Below are positions 16,145-24,910 of a stretch of 43,178 nt of DNA, one piece after another (the first letter of the stretch is position 1; each line of letters begins with the position of its first letter). The notes beneath the pieces were generated by a model. The model was not told the origin of the DNA, did no database searches, and saw only the letters and a program-made list of their open reading frames with translations. This stretch comes from an uncultured Sutterella sp. GTDB lineage: Bacteria > Pseudomonadota > Gammaproteobacteria > Burkholderiales > Burkholderiaceae_F. The translations under genes were made by a program, and so were the position numbers. The stretch is taken from positions 1 through 43,178 of the forward strand of contig UQNA01000022.1 in NCBI GenBank assembly GCA_900542195.1. The letters are read 5' to 3'.

Positions 16145-17491
16145 GTGCCTTCTACCGCTATCGACAGCCAAATTCACGGATGCATGTTCAGCACCGATGA
16201 AATGAGAAAAACTCTGAGTGACGAAGCCTGGGTTCAAAAATGGTTGGACACCGAAGCCGCTCTTGCAAAAGCTCAAGGCGAACTTGGAATTATTCCAAAA
16301 GACAAAGCTGACACCATCCAGAAATATGCCAAAGCCGAGCTTCTGGATATTCCTTCAATCGGAGAGTTCTACAAAAGCTCCATCACCATTGTTCCTTTGC
16401 TGAAAGCCTTCAAGAAGGTCCTTCCTGACAATGCGGGAGAGTTCGTTCACTGGGGTGCCACCAGCCAGGACATTGTTGATACAGGTATTGTTCTTCTTGA
16501 AAGAGATGCCTATGAAATCATCCTTCGTGATATGAAGCTTTGCCAGGAATATTGTTTGGACCTTGCCAAAAAGCACCGCAACACCGTTATGTCCGGAAGA
16601 ACCCACGTTGTACACGCTCTTCCGATTACTTTCGGCTACAAGGCCGCCATCTGGGCCGATGAGCTCGGTCGTGACATCGAACGCTTAGAACAAATCAAAG
16701 AGCGAGTTTTTGTCGGTGAAATGGCCGGTGCAGTTGGAACTCTAGCTTCCCAGCCCGAACACGGGCTTGCCGTGCAGAAGAGAATGATGGAAATTCTCGG
16801 TCTCAATGTTCCTACAATTGCATGGCACGTTGCTCGTGATAATCAGGCAGAGTTTGTTTCCGTTTTAGCTCTTTGTGCCGGAACCCTCGGCCGCATCATC
16901 CATGAGATTCTGACTCTCCAGAGAACAGAAATTCTTGAACTTGAAGAGCCTTTCTTCATGGGCAAAGTCGGTTCTTCCACCATGCCTCACAAACGAAATC
17001 CGGCCGTTCTTGAAAACGTTTTAGCTCTTCTTCGCAACGTCCGTTCTATTGCACCATCCATCGTTGAATCGATGATTAGCGAAAACGAAAGAGACTGGGG
17101 CTGCTTCCTTTCCGAATGGGAAGCCATTCCGCGCGCCTGCCACATGATGGCCGCTGCCCTCGAGAAGTCCAAAAACATTCTCAAAAACTTGATTGTTTAT
17201 GAGAAGCACATGGAACGAAATCTTTTCAAACAAAAAGGCCTCATGATGAGTGAATGCGTCATGATGCATATGGCTCCGCGTCTTGGCCGAATGACGGCAC
17301 ATGAAATCATCTACAAAGGTGCCATGGAAGCTTACGAAAAAGAAATTCCGTTCAAAGATGTGCTGATGAATACTCCGGCAGTCAAGGAAGAATTTACGGA
17401 AGAGGAAATTGATCACATGCTCAATCCTCACTCTTACATCGGATTGGCTCCTGAATTCGTCGATCGAGTTCTTGCCAAATATTCCAAATAA
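16145..17491 (+). CDS. PurB/PcaB-like lyase of the fumarase/aspartase superfamily
   Basis: This 448-residue enzyme is closest in pattern to the adenylosuccinate lyase and 3-carboxymuconate cycloisomerase branch. HWGATSQDIVDT at residues 102-113, GRTH at 151-154 (catalytic His154) and GSSTMPHKRNP at 276-286 are all intact, so elimination chemistry is expected. The GTG at 16145 is chosen because AAGGAG (16133-16138) lies 6 bases upstream; the frame is open to 16043 without a site. A GntR regulator is divergent, and a DASS transporter follows 56 bases downstream, so this is a substrate-inducible catabolic operon and not housekeeping purB. The substrate is unknown; a substituted succinate giving fumarate is the simplest guess. 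Confidence 0.85.
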   Translation: MPSTAIDSQIHGCMFSTDEMRKTLSDEAWVQKWLDTEAALAKAQGELGIIPKDKADTIQKYAKAELLDIPSIGEFYKSSITIVPLLKAFKKVLPDNAGEFVHWGATSQDIVDTGIVLLERDAYEIILRDMKLCQEYCLDLAKKHRNTVMSGRTHVVHALPITFGYKAAIWADELGRDIERLEQIKERVFVGEMAGAVGTLASQPEHGLAVQKRMMEILGLNVPTIAWHVARDNQAEFVSVLALCAGTLGRIIHEILTLQRTEILELEEPFFMGKVGSSTMPHKRNPAVLENVLALLRNVRSIAPSIVESMISENERDWGCFLSEWEAIPRACHMMAAALEKSKNILKNLIVYEKHMERNLFKQKGLMMSECVMMHMAPRLGRMTAHEIIYKGAMEAYEKEIPFKDVLMNTPAVKEEFTEEEIDHMLNPHSYIGLAPEFVDRVLAKYSK

Positions 17492-17547
17492 TTCATTTTC
17501 TTCCGGCTGCTTTACAAGCAGCCGAACCTCAATTCAAAGGTATTTGT

Positions 17548-18960
17548 ATGCCTCAACGCTCAATTAAGCTGTGGCAGGCAGTTGTTCCTGTCCTCGTGTG
17601 TTTACTCATATGGCTTTATCCGGTACCGGAAGGCTTAAAGCCTGAAGCTTGGCACATGTTTGCCATCTTCGTTGCAACCATTGTCGGTATTCTTTGCGCT
17701 CCGCTTCCGTCAGGCGCCATTATGTTCATTTCTTTGGCGGTCTGTATTTTTACAAATACGCTGACTTTTAAGGCGGCTTTATCCGGTTTTGCCTCCGGCA
17801 CAGTATGGATGATTTTTGCCGCTTATGTTCTGTCTCTCGGCTTTGTCCAGTCCGGACTCGGGCGGCGCATTGCTTACAAGACACTTTCTTTATTCGGAGG
17901 TTCTTCACTTGGCATCGCTTACTCTTTAGGCCTAGCAGATTTATTCTTAGCACCTGCTATGCCGAGTGTGACAGCTCGTTCCGGCGGCATCATTCTGCCC
18001 ATTTCAAAATCCATTAACCAAGTGCTCGACAGTGAACCGGGCCCGAAGCAGAAACGGCTCGGCGAGTTCTTAACCATGACCTGCTTCCAATTCACACCGA
18101 TCACCGGCGCAATGTTCATGACCGGTATGGCTGCGAATCCATTGTGCGCGACACTTGCTAAAGAAGGTCTGGGCCTCGAGCTCTCTTGGATTGGCTGGTT
18201 CTGGGCTGCCGTTGTGCCATCCATGATTTGTTTCTTCCTGATGCCTCTTCTTTCTTACAAGATTCTCAATCCCGGCTTGAAGAAGACTCCCGAAGCCAAA
18301 GTCATGGGCAAAGAACAGCTTCTCGCAATGGGTCCAATGTCATCGCAAGAAAAGAAAGTTGCTCTCGGTTTCATCATCGCGTTATTAGGCTGGGGGACTA
18401 CAATGTGGACCGGTTACAACGCCAATGCCATCGCTATCGCTCTTGCCGCTTTCCTGTTTGCAACCGGCGCAGTTAACTGGAAAGACGTTTTGAATGATAA
18501 GGCTGCTTGGGACACCGTTGTTTGGTTCGGCATCATTATTTCTTTAGCAACCGGTCTTACCTCTTTAGGCTTTATTAAATGGATGAGTGCAGGATTTGCT
18601 TCCATGCTCACAGGCATGGATTGGATGGTCGCGTTTGTCCTTCTCGGCTTCCTGTACATCTACCTTCACTATGTCTTTGCCACTGCATCCGGCCACGTTG
18701 CTGCCATGTACGTTCCGTTCTCTATGGTCGCGATCGGCGCAGGTGCTCCTCCGATGATGGTCGCCATCTGTTTTGCTATCTTCTCGAACTTTATGTGGGG
18801 GATAACGGAATACGCCGGCGGACCAGGCCCGATCTATTACGGCCAGGGTTACTTTGAAAGACCTCGGTTTTACGGCATCAACTTTGTTCTGGTGACCATC
18901 AATGTTCTAATTGTTTTTGCCAGCGGTATGCTTTGGTGGAAACTTATCGGCCTCTATTAA
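17548..18960 (+). CDS. DASS-family (SLC13/CitT-like) anion transporter
   Basis: This 470-residue inner-membrane protein has about 11-12 hydrophobic segments and resembles the CitT/TtdT/SODiT1 group of divalent anion:sodium symporters or antiporters. The region around residues 130-155 (APAMPSVTARSGGIILPI) corresponds to the conserved substrate-binding block, and NAIAIALAAF and GITEYAGGPGPIYYG lie in the second half. The start is ATG with AAAGG upstream. It follows the lyase gene and is likely co-transcribed, so it should import the enzyme substrate or exchange it for the fumarate or succinate formed. Its exact anion is not readable from sequence. A strong terminator follows. Confidence 0.88.
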   Translation: MPQRSIKLWQAVVPVLVCLLIWLYPVPEGLKPEAWHMFAIFVATIVGILCAPLPSGAIMFISLAVCIFTNTLTFKAALSGFASGTVWMIFAAYVLSLGFVQSGLGRRIAYKTLSLFGGSSLGIAYSLGLADLFLAPAMPSVTARSGGIILPISKSINQVLDSEPGPKQKRLGEFLTMTCFQFTPITGAMFMTGMAANPLCATLAKEGLGLELSWIGWFWAAVVPSMICFFLMPLLSYKILNPGLKKTPEAKVMGKEQLLAMGPMSSQEKKVALGFIIALLGWGTTMWTGYNANAIAIALAAFLFATGAVNWKDVLNDKAAWDTVVWFGIIISLATGLTSLGFIKWMSAGFASMLTGMDWMVAFVLLGFLYIYLHYVFATASGHVAAMYVPFSMVAIGAGAPPMMVAICFAIFSNFMWGITEYAGGPGPIYYGQGYFERPRFYGINFVLVTINVLIVFASGMLWWKLIGLY

Positions 18961-18983
18961 GAATAGAGCAATCTTAAAATCGC

Positions 18984-19007
18984 AGAGGATGCCCTCAGGC
19001 ATCCTCT
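18984..19007. terminator. Terminator between DASS transporter and lpxC
   Basis: AGAGGATGCC (18984-18993) pairs perfectly with GGCATCCTCT (18998-19007) around the tetraloop CTCA, followed by CTGTTTT. The reverse side also has T residues, so it probably ends both the transporter operon and the convergent lpxC transcript. Confidence 0.8.
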
Positions 19008-19056
19008 CTGTTTTGGCGTCTGAAGTTCTTTTGAAAAGTATCAGAAGAACAAATGA

Positions 19057-19974
19057 TCAGATATTTGGAATAACAAGTGCATTGGTAAAGGCAGGAGGGG
19101 CCTTTGAGCTGTCTTCAAACGTCACGAATTCCCAGCTGTCCGGTTCGGACAATAGCTTCCTGAGTAGCTTATTGTTCAAATCATGACCGGACTTGAAGGC
19201 CTTGTAATGAGCAACGAGAGGATGCCCTAAAACATAAAGGTCTCCCATGGCGTCAAGGAGCTTATGTTTTGCAAACTCGTCATTGGAGCGAAGACCGTCC
19301 GGGTTAAGAACGTGATAGTCATCCATCACAACGGCGTTATCTAATGTACCGCCCTGAGCCAAGCCGTACGAGCGAAGCATCTCCAAATCATTGACGAAAC
19401 CAAAAGTACGGGCTTTGGCGACATCGTTGATATAGGTATGGTTGTCGAAGTCAACTTCAACAAACTGTGCTGTTGCATCAATAGCGGGATGACCGAAATC
19501 AATGGCAAAGGACAGCTTATAACCGTTAAACGGTTCTAAGGATGCCCACTTATCGCCGGCGTGAATTTCAATTGGCTTTTTAACGCGAACAAATTTTCTT
19601 GGTGCGTCTTGTTCTTCAACGCCTGCCGCTTTAATCAAGAAAACAAAGGATGCACCGGAACCGTCCATGATTGGAATCTCAGCACCGTCAACTTCCACGT
19701 AGCAGTTGTCAATGCCAAGTCCGGATAAAGCACTCATCAGATGCTCAATCGTTGCAATCTTGGCTTGGCCTTTATCCAGAGTCGTTGCCATACGGGTATC
19801 GTTGACTCTTTCAGGTTCCGCTTTAATTGCAACCGGCGGATTCATGTCGATTCTTCGGAAAACAATCCCGGTATCGACCGGGGCCGGACGCAAGGCCAAT
19901 TTGACTTTGCGTCCGGAATGCAAACCGATACCGACAGTTTCAAAAGCTTTTTTAATCGTTCTCTGTCTAATCAC
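19057..19974 (-). CDS. lpxC: UDP-3-O-acyl-N-acetylglucosamine deacetylase LpxC
   Basis: LpxC catalyses the committed, zinc-dependent deacetylation step of lipid A synthesis. The 305 residues match the family. Zinc and catalytic motifs are visible in TIEHLMSAL (about residue 75-83), in KHKLLDAMGD (about 235-244) and in the SGHDLNN stretch near the C-terminus. The start is GTG at 19974, with AAGGAA 9 bases upstream. It lies 18 bases after ftsZ and closes the cluster on the minus strand. A lipid A acylation gene (the PagP fusion) is at the other end of the cluster. Confidence 0.97.
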   Translation of the reverse strand: MIRQRTIKKAFETVGIGLHSGRKVKLALRPAPVDTGIVFRRIDMNPPVAIKAEPERVNDTRMATTLDKGQAKIATIEHLMSALSGLGIDNCYVEVDGAEIPIMDGSGASFVFLIKAAGVEEQDAPRKFVRVKKPIEIHAGDKWASLEPFNGYKLSFAIDFGHPAIDATAQFVEVDFDNHTYINDVAKARTFGFVNDLEMLRSYGLAQGGTLDNAVVMDDYHVLNPDGLRSNDEFAKHKLLDAMGDLYVLGHPLVAHYKAFKSGHDLNNKLLRKLLSEPDSWEFVTFEDSSKAPPAFTNALVIPNI

Positions 19975-19992
19975 TGAATTAGGTTCCTTGGA

Positions 19993-21774
19993 TTAGTTCT
20001 TCTTTCTAAGAAAGGCCGGAATTTCATGTTCAAACTGCGGCTTTTCTTCTTCCTGCTGGGCCTGTTCGGCTGTGTTTGGAACAGAAGCGTTGTTGGACCA
20101 TAGTCCGCTGCCTTGTCCATTGCGGGGGTTCAAACTGGCAAAACCTCCTTGGTTGAAGCCCATACCACTGTTCATCATGCCGAAAATAGTATTATCTTTG
20201 CGTGCTGGAGGCACTTGGAAGCTGTCATCGGGTTGTGCGATTGGTCTTGAAAATGCTCCAGCCGCCCCAAAAGGGCTATGAGCTCCTTGATCCTGCTGAG
20301 GATGCTGGGGAGGACGCGGTTCAGCTGCTCTCTGAACTTGCGGTTCCGGCTGAACCGGCTGAGAAGCAGGCGCCTGCGTCTGGGAGAATTGAGAAACAAA
20401 GCTCGGTGCATTCGACTGAGGAGCAGCTGCGGGCTGCTGAACGGGCTGAACCACTTGCTTTGGTTCCGGCATAACATTGACTCTGACCTCAGCGATTTCT
20501 TCAACCTGTACAGGTGCCGGCTGTTGAACCGGTTCTCTGATTTCAGGAGCGGAGAAAGGAGCAGACGGCTGCTGTTTTAACGGATTCGAAAATCCGGCAG
20601 GATTTCTGATTTCGAACGGATTAACCTGAGGTTCTTGAACAGCTGGCTGAGGTTCTCTAGCCGGTTTTGCAGGTTTCTCCGGCTGACCAAAGAGGTCAAC
20701 TCCCATGGCTGCAGGAGGAATCGGATCAGTATGGGCCTGCGGCTTCCATAAGCCGGCTGCTTGGCTCTGAGGAGCAGCTGTCGGCTGCGGAGTCGGGATG
20801 GTGTAGCTGGGATCGATAGAATCTTGATCCAAGCCTGTCGCAATAACAGTAACGCGAATCTTATCTCCGAGCGAATCATCATAAACACTGCCGAACACAA
20901 TATTGGCATCAGGATCGGCGAAGTTGCGCACGGTTTCCATGGCCATACGGATTTCAGACATCTTGACAGCCTGACTGCCTGAAATATTGACCAGTACACC
21001 GCGTGCACCCTTAACATCAAACTCTTCAAGCAGCGGGCAGCTGATGGCTTGAGAAGCTGCCTGCAGTGCTCTGTCTTGACCCTCGGCCTCTGCGGATCCC
21101 ATCATGGCAGTACCGCGTTCGCTCATAACAGTTCGAACGTCTTCAAAGTCGGCATTGACCAAGCCCGGAGCCTGAATAATTTCAGAAATACCGGCTACGG
21201 CGTTGTACAGAACCTCATCAGCACGGGCAAAGCATTCCCCGATAGTGGCGTCCTCGCCAAGCTCCATTTCGAGCTTGTCGTTAAGAATAATGATTAAGGA
21301 ATGTACGCGAGCCTTCAAAGCTTTAATACCAGCCTCAGCATTTCTCATTCGGCGGTTGCCTTCAAAAGAGAACGGCTTGGTAACAACGGCAACCGTAAGA
21401 ATACCCAATTCTTGAGCTACTTCGGCTACGATTGAAGCTGCACCGGTTCCCGTACCGCCGCCCATCCCGGCTGTAATGAAAACCATGTTTGCACCGCGCA
21501 GAGCGTCGGCAATTTCTTCGCGAGCTTCATTGGCTGCCTGCTGGCCGACTTCCGGTTTACTGCCGGCGCCTAAACCAGTGTGCCCAAGTTGGATTTGTAC
21601 TTCTGCTTCACTTTGGGATAAGGCCTGTCGATCCGTATTAGCAGCAATGAACACCACATTGCCTTTGACCTGCTTACGGATCATATTGTTAATTACATTG
21701 CCACCGGCTCCGCCGACACCAATTACCTTAATCAGTGCACCGCTTTCGCCGTTTTCCATCATTTCAAACGCCAT
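19993..21774 (-). CDS. ftsZ: Cell division GTPase FtsZ with very long Q/P-rich linker
   Basis: FtsZ polymerises at midcell to form the Z-ring. The 593 residues are far longer than the usual 380-400. The GTPase core spans residues about 12-315; the tubulin signature GGGTGTGAA begins at residue 105 and the NTDRQ loop is near 46. The C-terminal tail EIPAFLRKKN, which binds FtsA and ZapD, is intact at about 584-593. Between them lies a linker of about 260 residues rich in Gln, Pro, Ala and Glu and of low complexity. No frameshift is needed. The ATG has GGAG 6 bases upstream. It follows ftsA and precedes lpxC. Confidence 0.97.
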   Translation of the reverse strand: MAFEMMENGESGALIKVIGVGGAGGNVINNMIRKQVKGNVVFIAANTDRQALSQSEAEVQIQLGHTGLGAGSKPEVGQQAANEAREEIADALRGANMVFITAGMGGGTGTGAASIVAEVAQELGILTVAVVTKPFSFEGNRRMRNAEAGIKALKARVHSLIIILNDKLEMELGEDATIGECFARADEVLYNAVAGISEIIQAPGLVNADFEDVRTVMSERGTAMMGSAEAEGQDRALQAASQAISCPLLEEFDVKGARGVLVNISGSQAVKMSEIRMAMETVRNFADPDANIVFGSVYDDSLGDKIRVTVIATGLDQDSIDPSYTIPTPQPTAAPQSQAAGLWKPQAHTDPIPPAAMGVDLFGQPEKPAKPAREPQPAVQEPQVNPFEIRNPAGFSNPLKQQPSAPFSAPEIREPVQQPAPVQVEEIAEVRVNVMPEPKQVVQPVQQPAAAPQSNAPSFVSQFSQTQAPASQPVQPEPQVQRAAEPRPPQHPQQDQGAHSPFGAAGAFSRPIAQPDDSFQVPPARKDNTIFGMMNSGMGFNQGGFASLNPRNGQGSGLWSNNASVPNTAEQAQQEEEKPQFEHEIPAFLRKKN

Positions 21775-21843
21775 CTGCTACTCCAAATTTATGCGGCTTT
21801 ACCCACATTAAAACTTCTTAATTCTATTAGGAAAATGAATTTC

Positions 21844-23166
21844 CTAAAAGTTTCCTGTAAACCAGCTTTTCAACATATTTTTTACCGTTGTCAGGCCGCC
21901 CTTCTTCCGTGGCGCTCCGCCTCCTCCGTAATATCTGGCAGTTTCGTCGGCCAGATAACCGAATAAAGTGGCATATTCGGGAGATGAAACTCCCGCTAGT
22001 TTCTCAGGCAGTGTCTCCGTTGAGAATTTATTAGGTGAATAAAAAATATTTGTTTCATACTCGATAATCGGATAACCGATTCGAACATTGATATATCCGC
22101 CGGCCATATACCCGCTGAATACTTCTCTTACCAGCCTCTCTATACCCTTGAGCTGTGCACCGCCGCCGGTCAGAACCACACCGTAAGAAATCAAGTGACG
22201 AAGGTTCTTATCACGCAGACGGTTGTAAATCGCCTCAAGAATGTCGCGCAATTTCATATCAATAATTCCCGAGAGAGCTTGTCTTGTCAACACTCGGTTA
22301 TGTTCATGCGCAAACCCTGCGTAAGAGGGCAAATCATAAGAATCGTTCTTGTCGCAATGCGGGTCAAAACGGACGTGGCCCATCGAGACTTTGAGATTTT
22401 CCGCATCAATTTTGGACAATTGTGTCTTGATAGAAATCTCATTGGTCAGAGATTCTCCGCCTCCCGGAAATACCGCCGTGTACTGGACGGCGTTGCCGTA
22501 ATAAACCGCAACCTCGGTTAACTCAGCCCCAAGATCGATCAAAATCACACCAAGATTCTTTTCTTCTTGTGTAAGAACGGCAGAAGCCGAACTCAGGGGA
22601 TTAAAGTTCAAACGGCTTTCGATCAGTTCCAGACCGCTTCTTCGAATGGCTTTACCAATGTTCTGACAAGGAGAGGTCTGAGCCGTAATTACATGCAGTT
22701 TGGCATCCAAACGGTTTCCATCCATACCGACCGGATGGTGGTATCCCCATTTAAAATCAATGGCGTACTCCTCAGCCAGAACTTGAAGATACCGCATTGA
22801 CGGCGGCAAACTAGTTTGCTGAACGTTTCTGAAGATTTCATCCACGTCGGACTGTTCAATCTCTCCTCTGCGCGTCACGACCGTCATATGGACATTATCT
22901 GACATGATATGGGTGCCTGAAATGCCCGCAGCCACCCTGGATATATTCACATCGGCAGACTTTTCAGCTTCTTCTACGGTTTGTCGAATAGCATCGACCA
23001 AAGGATTAATTTCAACTACTACACCTTCTCTTACGCCGACACTGCCGCACACTCCCATCCCGACAATACGATAAGTTCTGTCGGATAACGGTTGGGCAAT
23101 TGCACAGGCAATCTTAGAAGAACCTATGTCCAACGCGGCTATTAAGTCATCTGCCTTACTTGGCAT
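21844..23166 (-). CDS. ftsA: Cell division protein FtsA
   Basis: FtsA is an actin-like ATPase that tethers FtsZ to the membrane and recruits later division proteins. The 440 residues start with the nucleotide-binding loop ALDIGSSKIA (residues 10-19). The second phosphate loop region (LIDLGAELTEVAVY) lies near the middle. The C-terminal LTTVKNMLKSWFTGNF is the amphipathic membrane helix. A Gly-rich loop precedes it. The start overlaps ftsQ by 11 bases, with GGAGAT 6 bases upstream in the ftsQ coding sequence, so the two are translationally coupled. Confidence 0.96.
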   Translation of the reverse strand: MPSKADDLIAALDIGSSKIACAIAQPLSDRTYRIVGMGVCGSVGVREGVVVEINPLVDAIRQTVEEAEKSADVNISRVAAGISGTHIMSDNVHMTVVTRRGEIEQSDVDEIFRNVQQTSLPPSMRYLQVLAEEYAIDFKWGYHHPVGMDGNRLDAKLHVITAQTSPCQNIGKAIRRSGLELIESRLNFNPLSSASAVLTQEEKNLGVILIDLGAELTEVAVYYGNAVQYTAVFPGGGESLTNEISIKTQLSKIDAENLKVSMGHVRFDPHCDKNDSYDLPSYAGFAHEHNRVLTRQALSGIIDMKLRDILEAIYNRLRDKNLRHLISYGVVLTGGGAQLKGIERLVREVFSGYMAGGYINVRIGYPIIEYETNIFYSPNKFSTETLPEKLAGVSSPEYATLFGYLADETARYYGGGGAPRKKGGLTTVKNMLKSWFTGNF

Positions 23167-23956
23167 CTTTTATCTCCGTTTCCAATACGTCTGAATCGTC
23201 CGGTTCAGGTTCTATTTCCGGACGTTGAACAGCTACGCCTTTTGTATACCTTGCGTCAATTTTTCGCGGATGCGCCCCCAAATGGTCCTTCATCTGAGGC
23301 ATCATATTCAATACTCTTTCCAGCCTCAAACTCATAGCCTGATTTGTATCGCTCCCTTTAAAAACAACTTCAACATTCTTGTCTTCGGAATTTTTGAAAA
23401 CAAGATACCAACCGCTCATCGGAGTCAGCGTCAGAGACACAATCTTCAATCCTCTCGGTTGGCAAATTTTGTCGAAATCTAAATACTGCTGGTAAATTTT
23501 TGCACTTAGTTCAGGCGGTCCGTAAATATGCGGAAGTTCTCCTTCGCTTTCGGCTACCGCCTGGTTTTCTTCAAAAATTACACCGTCTTGCGACAAAACC
23601 TCTTGTTCTCCCCACAGCGCCACCGGCTTATGAAGATACAGGAATATCTTCAGGCGATTCGGCCACTCTCTCTTTACGGAAACATCCTTAACCCATGGAA
23701 TCTCTTTCAAGGTATCTCGGATCTTCGAAATATCGACCGTAAAGAAAGTTCCGCTGATCTTGCCTTTCAATTTTTCTGCAACAACGGGGGCCGTAATGGC
23801 TTCTTGATTGCCGTGAACCACAACATCGATTCCCTTTAACCAAAAAACCGGTTTCTGGATTGCCCACCAGACGGCAAAAACCAGCAGTACGAGGATGATT
23901 AAAATCGAGACGAAATCCGTCAGGAAATTAAAAGTTTTATCACTCCACTTGGACAT
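23156..23956 (-). CDS. ftsQ: Cell division protein FtsQ
   Basis: FtsQ links early and late division proteins through the FtsQLB complex in the inner membrane. The 266 residues have one N-terminal transmembrane segment (about residues 14-35), followed by a POTRA domain (GIDVVVHGN ... KGKISGTFFTVDI ... IPWVKDVSVKREWPN). The periplasmic domain continues to a charged C-terminal tail. It lies 3 bases after ddlB and overlaps ftsA by 11 bases. Sequence divergence is high in the family, so position in the cluster strongly supports the call. Confidence 0.94.
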   Translation of the reverse strand: MSKWSDKTFNFLTDFVSILIILVLLVFAVWWAIQKPVFWLKGIDVVVHGNQEAITAPVVAEKLKGKISGTFFTVDISKIRDTLKEIPWVKDVSVKREWPNRLKIFLYLHKPVALWGEQEVLSQDGVIFEENQAVAESEGELPHIYGPPELSAKIYQQYLDFDKICQPRGLKIVSLTLTPMSGWYLVFKNSEDKNVEVVFKGSDTNQAMSLRLERVLNMMPQMKDHLGAHPRKIDARYTKGVAVQRPEIEPEPDDSDVLETEIKDAK

Positions 23957-23959
23957 CCA

Positions 23960-24910
23960 CTAACCCTTTAGTGCAGCCCCTTCTGCCACGAGACAGACCA
24001 GTTCCTGATAGCTGAGACCAACGGTCTTAGCTGCTAAAGGCACAAGTGAGTGCGGCGTCATGCCCGGTGCCGTATTGATCTCTAAAAGAACAAAACTGCC
24101 GTCAGGTCTAAGCATAACGTCTACTCTTGACCATCCTTGGATTCCTAAGACTGCAGCTGCTTTTTCTACGGCTGCCAAAATAGCATCTCTGACATCATCT
24201 CTAACTGCGGCAGGGCAGATATACTGAGTTTCATCCGAGAAGTACTTATGTTCGTAGTCGTAGTCTCCCTTAGGGGCAACGATTTCAATAATCGGCAGCG
24301 CCTTAAGGCCTTGACCGTCATGTTTATCCAACACGGCAACGGTCAGCTCTCTCCCGACTACCAGCTCTTCGACCATTACCTGCATACCGTCTTCCGTAGC
24401 TTTTCTGACGGCTTCCAAAAGAGATTCTGGAGTAGCGTCGTTGATACGGTAAAGACCAATGCTGGAACCTTCTTTGCTCGGCTTCACAATCAAGTTTTTG
24501 CCAAGCAGACGAATAATTTCAGCCATGTTGCTTTCAGCAGTGACTGTCGTTCCGCGCGGGACAGGCAGGCCGACGGACTCCCAGACCTTCTTAGTCATGA
24601 CTTTATCAATACTGATCGCTGAAGCAAATACGCCGCTGCCAGTGTACGGGAGTTTGATGTATTCCATTAAGCCTTGGATTACACCGTCTTCTCCTCCCTT
24701 TCCGTGAAGAATAAGAAATGCTCTGTCGTAATCCTTGCTAACGAGCTCTTCAATGTCCTGTTCCTGAGGGTCAAAAACCTCTGCATCAACATTAGCATCG
24801 CGCAATGCTTTGAGAACACCCGAACCGCTCATCAAGGAGACTTCTCTTTCGGCCGAAGTTCCGCCCATCACAACGGCAACTCTGCCTAATTTTTTATCTT
24901 TATTTGCCAT
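23960..24910 (-). CDS. ddlB: D-alanine--D-alanine ligase
   Basis: Ddl joins two D-alanines for the peptidoglycan stem peptide, using ATP through an ATP-grasp fold. The 316 residues contain the N-terminal VVMGGTSAEREVSLMSG, the HGKGGEDGVIQG motif at about residues 68-79, YTGSGVFASAISIDKVMTK and the C-terminal LEINTAPGMTPHSLVP with metal-binding Glu/Asn. It overlaps the end of murC by 11 bases and lies 3 bases before ftsQ. Confidence 0.96.
   Translation of the reverse strand: MANKDKKLGRVAVVMGGTSAEREVSLMSGSGVLKALRDANVDAEVFDPQEQDIEELVSKDYDRAFLILHGKGGEDGVIQGLMEYIKLPYTGSGVFASAISIDKVMTKKVWESVGLPVPRGTTVTAESNMAEIIRLLGKNLIVKPSKEGSSIGLYRINDATPESLLEAVRKATEDGMQVMVEELVVGRELTVAVLDKHDGQGLKALPIIEIVAPKGDYDYEHKYFSDETQYICPAAVRDDVRDAILAAVEKAAAVLGIQGWSRVDVMLRPDGSFVLLEINTAPGMTPHSLVPLAAKTVGLSYQELVCLVAEGAALKG

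Noticed and set aside
16145..17491. Housekeeping purB
   Set aside because: A divergent GntR regulator and a DASS transporter downstream indicate a catabolic role; motif wording is closer to the PcaB branch.
20202..20580. Open frames opposite the FtsZ linker
   Set aside because: Gln/Pro/Ala-rich codons yield long antisense frames by composition; none has a start signal or domain.
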